Under the pieces are notes generated by a model. It did not search any database. It had not been told where the DNA came from and saw nothing but the letters and a program-made list of their open reading frames with translations. The translations under genes were made by a program, and so were the position numbers. From contig CAWFAS010000003.1 in assembly GCA_963813895.1 (NCBI GenBank), forward strand, positions 124,001 to 188,000: a DNA stretch of 64,000 bases, given 5' to 3'. Within the stretch, counting starts at the first letter, position 1. Each line of letters starts with the position of its first letter. Below, piece after piece: positions 16,291-23,846 of this stretch. Source of the DNA: DASZWJ01 sp963813895 (GTDB lineage: Bacteria; Pseudomonadota; Gammaproteobacteria; JAURND01).

Positions 16291-18204
16291 CTAGGGTTTT
16301 TCTTCGTACTTAATCTTCGCAGTCCGCATATGCTGAGCAGTGTATAAATAATAATCCAACATTCCCTGTCGCATAGCTATACTCTGTTGCTGCAACTCAC
16401 GTTGTTTGCTGTCAACCTTAGAAGGTATACCAGGTTCGATTTTACTTAGCACAACAACTATATAATCGCCATTAACTAAAGATTTGCCGCCGATGGAAGG
16501 CTTACCTGCGGCTAGTGGCGGCAAAGAAAATGCCAATTTTAAAATATCCGCCGGAACGTCTGTAGCCTCACGGCCCACCTCAACCTTTTGTGTCCAAGTT
16601 AAGTTATGCTGAGTCGCAACTTGCTCTTTTGCAGCCCCACCTTCCAGTTCAGCAATAATTTTATCACCTGATAGTTTAGCTGCTTTTTTAGCCTGTTCAG
16701 CCATTAATAGTTTTTCGATGCTATCTCGAACGTCTGCCAAAGGACGCACCACTGAAGGCTTATGTTCAGCCACCCTCAAAACCACCTGGGTTTGACTATC
16801 AATATTAATTACATCGCTATTATTACTTTGCTTTAATACGTTTTCGCTAAATGCAGCATTGACTACCTTGGGATTGGCAATCAATCCGGTTGATCCTCCT
16901 TTACGAGTAAATAGCTCGCTAGTTTGGATGGGTAACCCTAACGCATCGGCAGCCACTTTTAAAGTATCCGGGTTGGTATAGGTTAAATTAGATAATTGAT
17001 CACTGAGGTCAGCTAATAATTGTTCCCCTTTTTGACGTCGTAAATTATTTTCCACTTCGGGGCGGACTTCTGCTAAGGGCTTAGGCTCACCTTTTTTTAC
17101 AGCTAATAATTTCACCAGTTCGAAACCCTGTGTAGTCCTAAACGGTGCAGATACCTGGCCTGGAGATAAGGTCGCAATGGCTTGGAGCATGGCAGGGCTA
17201 AGCTGAGCACGATTAACCCAGCCCATCACTCCGCCACTGATGGCTGTGGCTTTATCGTCTGAGTATTGTAGCGCTAGGCGCGCAAAATCCTGTCCTGCCT
17301 GAATTTGCTGCGCTATAAAATTAATTTTTGTTTGTGTGGCACTGATAGACTTTTGATCGGCATTTTCAGGAACGTTAATCACAATGTGTGCAGCTTGCAA
17401 TTGATCTGGACTGCTAAATGATGCTTCATTATCCTGATAATATTGCTGGATTTCCTGATCCGTTAGGGAAATTTTTTTATTAGCCTGAACACCAGACAAT
17501 TCTAAATATTGGATTTTGATTTGCTCTGGAGTCATGAATTCTAGCTTATGTGTCTGGTAATAGGCCTGTATATCAGCATCAGATACTTTAGCTGTCTGGA
17601 GAAATTGCGATGCTGGTATAGTAGCCCAGACAAGGTCACGTTTTTGGCCAGTGAGTGTTAATGCTTGATTGATCTCATTAGGTAAAGCAAAAGCGCTAGC
17701 CGCTATTCCTGATTTTGCTTGCACAACAGTAGCTTTTTGTTTGAGATCCAGCAAAAACTCTGACTCTGAAGAATAGTATTCTTGAATAAAACGTTGAAAC
17801 AAAGCAGGAGCAAACTGACCATTTATTTGAAAAGCCGGAACCTGAGCAATAATAGCGCCTATCTGATTATTACCTATCATAAAACCGTCATGGGTAGCCG
17901 CATCAAATAGCACATACTGGGAAATAATTTCCTGCAGGGCGGCCGCCTTCAAATGTACCTGGAGCGCCTGATCCATTGACGCAGATGACTCTAAACCTAA
18001 ATGCAACCTCTGTCTAAGGAGTTTATATGCAGAATTATACTGGTTTGGGGTGATATCTTCGCCATTGACCTTAGCAACTACGGATCCGTTGTGACCGCCG
18101 CCTAGATAATACTGAATGCCCCACAAAGCAAATGCCAAACAAAGAACAGTTGCGATAACGCTCGCAATCCAACCTTGGGTATGCTCCCTTAAATTTTGCA
18201 ACAT
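16291..18204 (-). CDS. ppiD: Periplasmic chaperone PpiD (SurA-like peptidyl-prolyl isomerase)
   Basis: A 637-residue protein of PpiD size. One N-terminal membrane helix (about residues 12-34) anchors it in the inner membrane. A SurA-N-like chaperone domain (VVAKVNGEDITPNQYNSAYKLLRQRL) and a parvulin domain around residues 265-370 (AAHIVINVPENADQ ... GGVMGWVNRAQLSPAM) follow. PpiD associates with the SecYEG exit and helps secreted proteins fold. It lies two tRNA genes downstream of the HU gene, in the common hupB-ppiD order; lon, the usual third member, is not next to it. Confidence 0.93.
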   Translation of the reverse strand: MLQNLREHTQGWIASVIATVLCLAFALWGIQYYLGGGHNGSVVAKVNGEDITPNQYNSAYKLLRQRLHLGLESSASMDQALQVHLKAAALQEIISQYVLFDAATHDGFMIGNNQIGAIIAQVPAFQINGQFAPALFQRFIQEYYSSESEFLLDLKQKATVVQAKSGIAASAFALPNEINQALTLTGQKRDLVWATIPASQFLQTAKVSDADIQAYYQTHKLEFMTPEQIKIQYLELSGVQANKKISLTDQEIQQYYQDNEASFSSPDQLQAAHIVINVPENADQKSISATQTKINFIAQQIQAGQDFARLALQYSDDKATAISGGVMGWVNRAQLSPAMLQAIATLSPGQVSAPFRTTQGFELVKLLAVKKGEPKPLAEVRPEVENNLRRQKGEQLLADLSDQLSNLTYTNPDTLKVAADALGLPIQTSELFTRKGGSTGLIANPKVVNAAFSENVLKQSNNSDVINIDSQTQVVLRVAEHKPSVVRPLADVRDSIEKLLMAEQAKKAAKLSGDKIIAELEGGAAKEQVATQHNLTWTQKVEVGREATDVPADILKLAFSLPPLAAGKPSIGGKSLVNGDYIVVVLSKIEPGIPSKVDSKQRELQQQSIAMRQGMLDYYLYTAQHMRTAKIKYEEKP

Positions 18205-18313
18205 AAGTCAATCACCCTGAAAAAGGTAAATTTTGGATCGACCGAATATTTTCATGGCCAGTTTGAAAGGTCAATCTACAATTTGAAATATACTGGTTTG
18301 AAGACGGGGAAAT

Positions 18314-18390
18314 TGGCGGAGTGGACGGGACTCGAACCCGCGACCCCCGGCGTGACAGGCCGGTATTCTAACCAACTGAACTACCACTCC
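18314..18390 (-). tRNA. tRNA-Asp (GTC)
   Basis: Minus-strand cloverleaf with acceptor GGAGTGG/CCACTCC, anticodon loop CTGTCAC (anticodon GTC), T-loop GTTCGAGTC and an encoded 3' GCCA. It lies 7 bp downstream of tRNA-Val on the same strand. Confidence 0.96.
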
Positions 18391-18397
18391 TAAATAT

Positions 18398-18473
18398 TGG
18401 TGGGTGCTGTAGGGATCGAACCTACGACCTCCGCCTTGTAAGGGCGATGCTCTCCCAGCTGAGCTAAGCACCC
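18398..18473 (-). tRNA. tRNA-Val (TAC)
   Basis: Minus-strand cloverleaf with acceptor GGGTGCT/AGCACCC, anticodon loop CTTACAA (anticodon TAC), T-loop GTTCGATCC and encoded ACCA. Forms a pair with tRNA-Asp between hupB and ppiD. Confidence 0.96.
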
Positions 18474-18580
18474 AGAGAACCTGTTAAAGTTCCTGAGCCA
18501 AGATATTGAACTGTTCTTGACAACTTATCGGACTATAAATAAGACTGAAACTTAATGCAAAACATATTTAAAATAATTGG

Positions 18581-18667
18581 TAACTATTCAGCATAGGCTA
18601 GCTTTCTCCCCTCTCCCGCAACGCGGGAGAGGGAGAAAGCCAACCTTCAATCTGAGTGCTGTAGTTA
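18581..18667. repeat. 87-bp palindromic repeat of the ATTCAGCA/GGGAGA family
   Basis: Outer ends TAACTATTCAGCA and TGCTGTAGTTA are inverted, and the core is a perfect hairpin, GCTTTCTCCC ... GGGAGAAAGC (18601-18640). Related copies begin at 46985 and 58871. It lies between the HU gene and tRNA-Val. Confidence 0.75.
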
Positions 18668-18708
18668 CTCGATTTATTGGTGCTTTCTCTAAAAAGTTAT
18701 TACTTTAT

Positions 18709-19035
18709 TTATTTTTCTTTGTGATGATTATGATTAACAGCATCTTTAAATGCTTTACCAGCTCTGAACTTAGGTAATTTAGCAGCAGGAATTTTAATAG
18801 TATCGCCTGTCTGAGGATTTCGGCCAGTACGGGCGGCTCTTTTAGAGGATGCAAAGGTTCCAAAACCAACAAACACAACTTCGTTACCAGCAGCGACCCA
18901 TTTGGTAATAAGTTGGACTTTCGCATCAAGAACTTCTGCTATAACTGTTTTAGCTAAACCTGTTGTCGTTGCAATAGCATTGATAACATCAGTTTTACTT
19001 TTTCTTTCTGCTGTTTTGCTTTTTCTTTCAGCCAT
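18709..19035 (-). CDS. hupB: HU-family DNA-binding protein
   Basis: A 108-residue HU homologue. The body from KTDVINAIATTTGLAKT to FRAGKAFKDAVN is standard HU, including VVFVGFGTFASSKRAARTGRNPQTG with the DNA-bending beta arm and its RNPQTG tip. It compacts DNA as a dimer. It is about 15 residues longer than usual because of an N-terminal tandem heptad (AERKSKT AERKSKT) and a basic HNHHKEK tail. The gene lies upstream of tRNA-Val, tRNA-Asp and ppiD, the usual hupB place. Confidence 0.93.
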   Translation of the reverse strand: MAERKSKTAERKSKTDVINAIATTTGLAKTVIAEVLDAKVQLITKWVAAGNEVVFVGFGTFASSKRAARTGRNPQTGDTIKIPAAKLPKFRAGKAFKDAVNHNHHKEK

Positions 19036-19226
19036 TGTATTCCCTCTTAAGATATTTCCTATTTTTTAATTTCGAGCATCCAAAGTTGCCCACCTAATGT
19101 AATATCGTTCTCTCAGGTGCATCCTCATAAATCAGAGAGAAGAATATGGAGCGCATGTTATACCAACAGCGAGATTATCCTGTCAAGGATGAAGGTGACC
19201 CAATTTGTACATTATGACCGTGTTCC

Positions 19227-20666
19227 TTACCGGGTCCCCCCAACGGTTAATGCATCAATCCGAAGTGTCGGCTGACCCACACCCACTGGTACGCTTTGAC
19301 CGTCTTTCCCACAAACGCCTATCCCTGCATCAAGTTTCAAGTCATTACCCACCATACTTACCCGCGTTAATACGTCAGGACCATTTCCTATCAGGGTAGC
19401 GCCCTTAACGGGATAAGTAACACGGCCATTTTCAATCATATAGGCTTCACTGGTAGTGAATACAAATTTCCCTGAGGTGATATCTACCTGGCCACCTGCA
19501 AAATTGACTGCATATATACCTTTTTCTACTGAGGCAATAATTTCTTGCGGCGCATAATTTCCAGGCAACATATAGGTATTAGTCATGCGGGGCATGGGTA
19601 AATGCGCGTAGGATTCACGTCGACCATTGCCTGTAGAAACTCCTCCCATTAATCGCGCATTATGTTTATCCTGTAGGTATCCCTTAAGTATACCGTTCTC
19701 AATAAGCACGTTTTTCTGGGTTGGTGTTCCTTCATCATCCATATTTAAGGAGCCGCGCCGGCCGGCTAGGGTACCATCATCTACAACTGTACAACCAGGA
19801 GCTGCAACTCGTTCGCCTATTCTTCCGGAAAAAACAGAGGACTCACGGCGATTAAAATCTCCCTCCAAACCATGGCCTACAGCCTCATGCAATAAAACTC
19901 CAGGCCATCCAGATCCAAGCACTACCGGAAAAACGCCTGCAGGCGCTTCCTTAGCATCAAGACTCACCAAAGCCTGGCGCACAGCTTCACGTGCATATTC
20001 CAAAGCGGTTTGGTTATCTGTAAAGCAAGAATAGCCAGAACGTCCGCCTCCCCCAGCAAAACCTTGTTCACGTCGGCCATTGTCTTCAACTATGACACTA
20101 ACATTTAAACGCACCAGCGGGCGTACATCAGCATTAAAAGTACCATCACTGGCAATGACAAGTACCACTTCATACTGGCCCGCTAGATTGGCATTGACTT
20201 GCACAATTCTGGGGTCAAGTTTGCGCGCTTCTGCATCGACTGCATTCAAAAGTTGGAGTTTGTCCTGCTCTGAAAGGGTATCTAACGGATTTAATATTCC
20301 ATATAACTGTTTATTGGTTAAAGAGCTATGGCTGATAGCGCGCTGATATCCTCCCTGCTGAGCAATACTACGTGCTGCCTGAGCTGCTTGCTCAAGTGCT
20401 GTTAGCTGTAGATCATCGGAATAGGCGAAACCGGTTTTTTCACCGCTAATAGCTCTCAATCCCATGCCACAATCAATATTAAAGCTGCCATGTTTTACTA
20501 TACTATCTTCTATTAACCATGATTCTTGGTGAACGGTTTGCAAATAAAGATCAGCATAATCCACATTTTTCCCTAACATCTTTCCTAGAATATTATCCAA
20601 TGAACTTTCAGTAAGTCCAGATGGCGATAATAAAGTCTCATAGGCTACTTTGATCGATGGGTTCAT
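19227..20666 (-). CDS. tldD: Metalloprotease TldD
   Basis: A 479-residue TldD. The zinc motif HEAVGHGLEGD lies near residue 262 and the C-terminal end GVGQPTLRIDALTVGGTR is typical. TldD with TldE forms a barrel-shaped protease that degrades unfolded peptides and processes microcin B17 and the CcdA antitoxin. Its start overlaps the end of the GT87 gene by 29 bp in another frame, with GAGAAA before the ATG. yhdP precedes tldD in many gammaproteobacteria; here the GT87 gene and an insertion sequence lie between them. Confidence 0.96.
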   Translation of the reverse strand: MNPSIKVAYETLLSPSGLTESSLDNILGKMLGKNVDYADLYLQTVHQESWLIEDSIVKHGSFNIDCGMGLRAISGEKTGFAYSDDLQLTALEQAAQAARSIAQQGGYQRAISHSSLTNKQLYGILNPLDTLSEQDKLQLLNAVDAEARKLDPRIVQVNANLAGQYEVVLVIASDGTFNADVRPLVRLNVSVIVEDNGRREQGFAGGGGRSGYSCFTDNQTALEYAREAVRQALVSLDAKEAPAGVFPVVLGSGWPGVLLHEAVGHGLEGDFNRRESSVFSGRIGERVAAPGCTVVDDGTLAGRRGSLNMDDEGTPTQKNVLIENGILKGYLQDKHNARLMGGVSTGNGRRESYAHLPMPRMTNTYMLPGNYAPQEIIASVEKGIYAVNFAGGQVDITSGKFVFTTSEAYMIENGRVTYPVKGATLIGNGPDVLTRVSMVGNDLKLDAGIGVCGKDGQSVPVGVGQPTLRIDALTVGGTR

Positions 20667-21864
20667 AAAATTTTCTCATATTCAAGTGAACGTTTTTGCG
20701 TAGCAGCATCCGAAAAACTTCAACCAATACTATTACAAAAAATATCAAGCCTAAGATTGGATCAAGCCAAGCAGAATGACCAGGGGTGAGAGCAGCGGTG
20801 ATATAATAACCACTAATGAACGCTAATAGGAGTATAATGAGAAGGCAGATTACCGCATACCGTCTTTTAATAATAGCCGCCCCCATAATTAAACCCATGG
20901 CCGGCGCTAACATAAAATACCCGTTACTTTCAGTCCTAGGATTAAATAATAATAAATAACAAATAGATAAGCCAAATACCCATAACGTGGTTTCGTTGAT
21001 CGAATAACGTTTTTTTATTAAATAACCCAGAGCAAAAATTATCAGCGCCGATAACAGGCGTGTTATCGTCTGAACATATTTATCAATTTCAACACCAAAT
21101 TGCGTCAAAAGGCTGAATATCTGTGCCCAATTTCCATTGGAACCCAGTTCCACCGTTTTTTTCAAGGATATTATACCGTCGAGGTATTGATGCCAAACAT
21201 AATGTGGAGATTGAGTAAGAAAAGGGAACCCTGATAAGATAATTAAGCCGATGAGTAAGCGCCAACCAACGGCCCAATACAACCCAGCTACCATCAACAA
21301 CAGCACAATTGCAGTTGGCTTTAACGCAAATGCAATCACTAACAGGCAAGCGGATTTCCACCAATGGCGTTTACTAAGAGCATATAAAGCCCATAGTAAC
21401 AACCCTACCATAAACAAATGCATTTGCCCATTTCGCGCCGAGGAAAACGATAATGGTATGGCAATAAGGGTCATGAGGAGGAAAAAAAACCCCTGGGAAT
21501 TTATATAATTATAAGTAGAACCCGTTTTGACCTGATTAAATACACCTTGCTGCGTCAAGGTTGCAAAACAATATATTCCCCAAGCAAACATGCTTAGCGA
21601 TATAATTCTCCAAAAAATTTCGCTCACATGAAAAGGTAACAAAGCCAGTGGAGTATATAATATGGCTGATTGCGGAAAGTAAATAAAACCCGCGCCCTTC
21701 AAAGAATATAATGGCTGTCCCTCTATCCAATGTTTGGCAGCCAACCAATAATTTAAGCTGACAGTACGGTTATAGCCGCTTAAAATGATCAAAATGCAGA
21801 TAGCAACAATGAAAATCAGCCATAATATCCAAGCTGTGGGTTGTGGTTTAATTTTTAGCAGCAT
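20638..21864 (-). CDS. GT87-family integral membrane glycosyltransferase (DUF2029)
   Basis: A 408-residue protein with about ten hydrophobic helices. The early loop LNYWLAAKHWIEGQPLYSL and YFPQSAILYTPLALLPF match the polyprenol-phosphate-mannose-dependent (GT87/DUF2029) family, whose members transfer a sugar from a lipid carrier on the outer face of the inner membrane. The acceptor here is unknown. The stop lies inside the tldD start, suggesting coupled expression. Confidence 0.75.
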   Translation of the reverse strand: MLLKIKPQPTAWILWLIFIVAICILIILSGYNRTVSLNYWLAAKHWIEGQPLYSLKGAGFIYFPQSAILYTPLALLPFHVSEIFWRIISLSMFAWGIYCFATLTQQGVFNQVKTGSTYNYINSQGFFFLLMTLIAIPLSFSSARNGQMHLFMVGLLLWALYALSKRHWWKSACLLVIAFALKPTAIVLLLMVAGLYWAVGWRLLIGLIILSGFPFLTQSPHYVWHQYLDGIISLKKTVELGSNGNWAQIFSLLTQFGVEIDKYVQTITRLLSALIIFALGYLIKKRYSINETTLWVFGLSICYLLLFNPRTESNGYFMLAPAMGLIMGAAIIKRRYAVICLLIILLLAFISGYYITAALTPGHSAWLDPILGLIFFVIVLVEVFRMLLRKNVHLNMRKFYEPIDQSSL

Positions 21865-21906
21865 GATGCAACAGGTCTCGCAAGGTTCTCAAAATCTGAC
21901 AAGTAA

Positions 21907-21925
21907 GGGGTTGTTGCACAACCCC
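21907..21925. repeat. 19-bp minimal remnant of the palindromic element
   Basis: GGGGTTGTTGCACAACCCC is exactly the two extreme ends of the 181-bp element fused together, still flanked by TAA at 21904-21906 and 21926-21928. It lies upstream of the GT87 gene. Confidence 0.75.
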
Positions 21926-21979
21926 TAAATACTCAAACTGTATCGAGTTTATTATAACACTCTCTAAACTTTATGGCCT

Positions 21980-21995
21980 TATTCAATGAATAACG
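21980..21995 (+). repeat. Left target duplication of the insertion sequence
   Basis: TATTCAATGAATAACG directly before the IS left end; identical to 23635-23650. Confidence 0.8.
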
Positions 21996-22093
21996 TGTCG
22001 TGCCAAAGCGATAATGTCCCCTATTAGCCAAAGTTAAAATGTCCCCTTTAATAAACTAAACTGACCAGCTTCAACCTCCAAGGAGCTGGAAAG

Positions 22094-23416
22094 ATGAAGG
22101 GAGACAGAATAGCAATGAGTAGTAAAGAGCGAAACCGCAAGTTAGTGTTATCAAGTGTAGCTGAAGGTAAATTAAGCCTGATAGATGCCAGCAAGAAGCT
22201 ACAAGTCAGCTATCGGCAAATTAAACGCATCTACAAACGATATGGCCGTCAAGGAGATATGGGTTTAATCCATGGGAGCTACGGAAGAACCTCGCACAAT
22301 GCCTATAGCGTTGATTATAAAGAAGCGGTATTGAATTTATATCGTGAAAAATATGAAGGATTTGGTCCGACACTAGCCTGTGAAAAATTAGGAAAGGATG
22401 GATATAAATTGTCAGATGAAACGTTGCGTTTATGGTTAATCCAGGCTGGATTGTGGGATAAGAAACGAAAACGCAAAGGCTATCGCAAACAACGGGCGCG
22501 CAGAGCTTGTTTTGGTGAGTTGTTACAATTAGATGGGTCTCATCATAGATGGTTTGGAGCAGAAAATCCTGCCAGTTGTTTAATGAATCTTGTAGATGAC
22601 GCCAGCGGAATTACCTTGTCGCTATTGGCTGAACAAGAAACCACCGAAGCTGCGTTCCAAATACTTAGAAAATGGACACAGCGTTATGGGGTTCCATCAG
22701 AAATATACGTTGATTTAAAAACAGTCTATGTATCTCCCCAGAGGAATCAAGAGGATGGAGAGCCACAATTAAATAGGGCCTTCACGCATTTTAGCAGGGC
22801 TTGTGAAAAGCTGGGAATAACCCTAATTAAAGCCTATTCACCGCAAGCCAAAGGACGAGTGGAGCGTAACCATGCCGTCTATCAGGATCGGTTTGTTAAA
22901 GAGCTGAAGCTGCTGGGCATGAAGACGCTGGACGAGGCGAATAAATTACTCGATGATGAATTTATAGATAACCTGAACCAAAAATTTGCAAAAGCCCCCC
23001 AGAGCGAGGTGAATGCTCACCGAAATTTAAGTAGCTATGGAGACCCAAATCAAATTTTCTGCTGGGAGTATAAACGGGTAATACAACAAGATTGGACGGT
23101 TAGTTTATTGGGTGAGCGTTATCAAATTGGTGAGATGAAGCCATTGATTATAAGGCCAAGGCAATCAATCATCTGTCGAAGACATTTGGATGGTTCAGTC
23201 AGTTTATGGAATAAAGATCAAATACTACCGAGCCATCGAATTGCGGCGAATAAAACGCTGATCCGAGTAAAAACCGAAGAGAAAAAAGAATATGAAATGG
23301 AACGTCGGAGCCAAAATGCACGCAAAAACAGAGCAAAAACGCCCTGGAATTTATTTAACCCGGATTGGTTAAAGAAATCAAAACAAGGTGATACATTAAG
23401 TATAAACAACGGGTAA
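22094..23416 (+). CDS. ISNCY-family transposase
   Basis: A 440-residue DDE transposase. An N-terminal helix-turn-helix (SLIDASKKLQVSYRQIKRIYKRY) binds the ends, and the rve-type catalytic core starts GELLQLDGSHHRWFG, then EIYVDLKTVY and SPQAKGRVERNHAVYQDRF, giving the Asp, Asp and Glu in order. The frame is complete and undamaged. An ATG at 22124 (MSSKERNRK) is an alternative start, but AAGGAGCTGGAAAG precedes the ATG at 22094. Confidence 0.9.
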   Translation: MKGDRIAMSSKERNRKLVLSSVAEGKLSLIDASKKLQVSYRQIKRIYKRYGRQGDMGLIHGSYGRTSHNAYSVDYKEAVLNLYREKYEGFGPTLACEKLGKDGYKLSDETLRLWLIQAGLWDKKRKRKGYRKQRARRACFGELLQLDGSHHRWFGAENPASCLMNLVDDASGITLSLLAEQETTEAAFQILRKWTQRYGVPSEIYVDLKTVYVSPQRNQEDGEPQLNRAFTHFSRACEKLGITLIKAYSPQAKGRVERNHAVYQDRFVKELKLLGMKTLDEANKLLDDEFIDNLNQKFAKAPQSEVNAHRNLSSYGDPNQIFCWEYKRVIQQDWTVSLLGERYQIGEMKPLIIRPRQSIICRRHLDGSVSLWNKDQILPSHRIAANKTLIRVKTEEKKEYEMERRSQNARKNRAKTPWNLFNPDWLKKSKQGDTLSINNG

Positions 23417-23465
23417 TATCTTCATCGGGGTGGTTATGAAGTATGCGCCAGGAGCTCTACCCCTA

Positions 23466-23518
23466 TCAAAAAAGAGGCATGGGCAAGAGGTCTATTGAGA
23501 AGGATGGCTCTTTTTTGA
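23466..23518. terminator. Bidirectional hairpin downstream of the transposase gene
   Basis: TCAAAAAAGAG (23466-23476) pairs with CTCTTTTTTGA (23508-23518), an A-run and T-run on opposite sides, so it could stop transcription in both directions inside the IS. The remaining 23417-23634 has no gene. Confidence 0.5.
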
Positions 23519-23634
23519 CAGGATGCCCCTGATCCCCAGCAATGTTAAATTTAAGCCCGGTGAAGAATAACCCCCAACCTTAGGGGACATTTTTATTTTG
23601 GTAAGAATGGGGACATTTTAAAATTGGTTTGACA

Positions 23635-23650
23635 TATTCAATGAATAACG
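23635..23650 (+). repeat. Right target duplication of the insertion sequence
   Basis: TATTCAATGAATAACG directly after the IS right end. Confidence 0.8.
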
Positions 23651-23667
23651 TAATTATTTTATTTTTA

Positions 23668-23846
23668 GGGCTTGTGTAAGAATAACTTCCCTTTTTAGGG
23701 TTTAGATTGGGTTCAGATTTGGATGTTTTGTTTTTCAGAAAAATGTGCGCATAGTCGTTCTATGTAAGCGTTTTTCTGAAAGACAAAACGTCCGAAGATG
23801 AGCCCAAAATGAGCCCTAAAAAGGGAAGTTATTCTTGCACAAGCCC
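23668..23846 (+). repeat. Diverged copy of the 181-bp palindromic element
   Basis: Ends GGGCTTGTGTAAGAATAACTT and its inverse. The asymmetric centre (ATGTGCGCATAGTCGTTC) is identical to the other copies, but the arms differ and remain self-complementary. Flanked by TTA at 23665-23667 and 23847-23849; the second TTA is the yhdP stop codon. Confidence 0.8.

Larger units (their letters stand above)
21996..23634 (+). mobile_element. Complete ISNCY-type insertion sequence, 1639 bp
   Basis: The element starts TGTCGTGCCAAAGCGA and ends in TTGGTTTGACA. Its ends are imperfect inverted repeats that share TGTC at the tip and AATGTCCCC about 20 bp inside. A 16-bp direct repeat, TATTCAATGAATAACG, flanks it on both sides (21980-21995, 23635-23650). 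It carries one transposase gene. It landed between the GT87 gene and yhdP without breaking a recognisable gene. The identical flanking repeats argue for a fairly recent insertion. Confidence 0.85.

Noticed and set aside
18196..18471. Open frames on both strands across the tRNA-Asp and tRNA-Val genes
   Set aside because: They translate tRNA sequence and have no ribosome site; the tRNA folds are complete.
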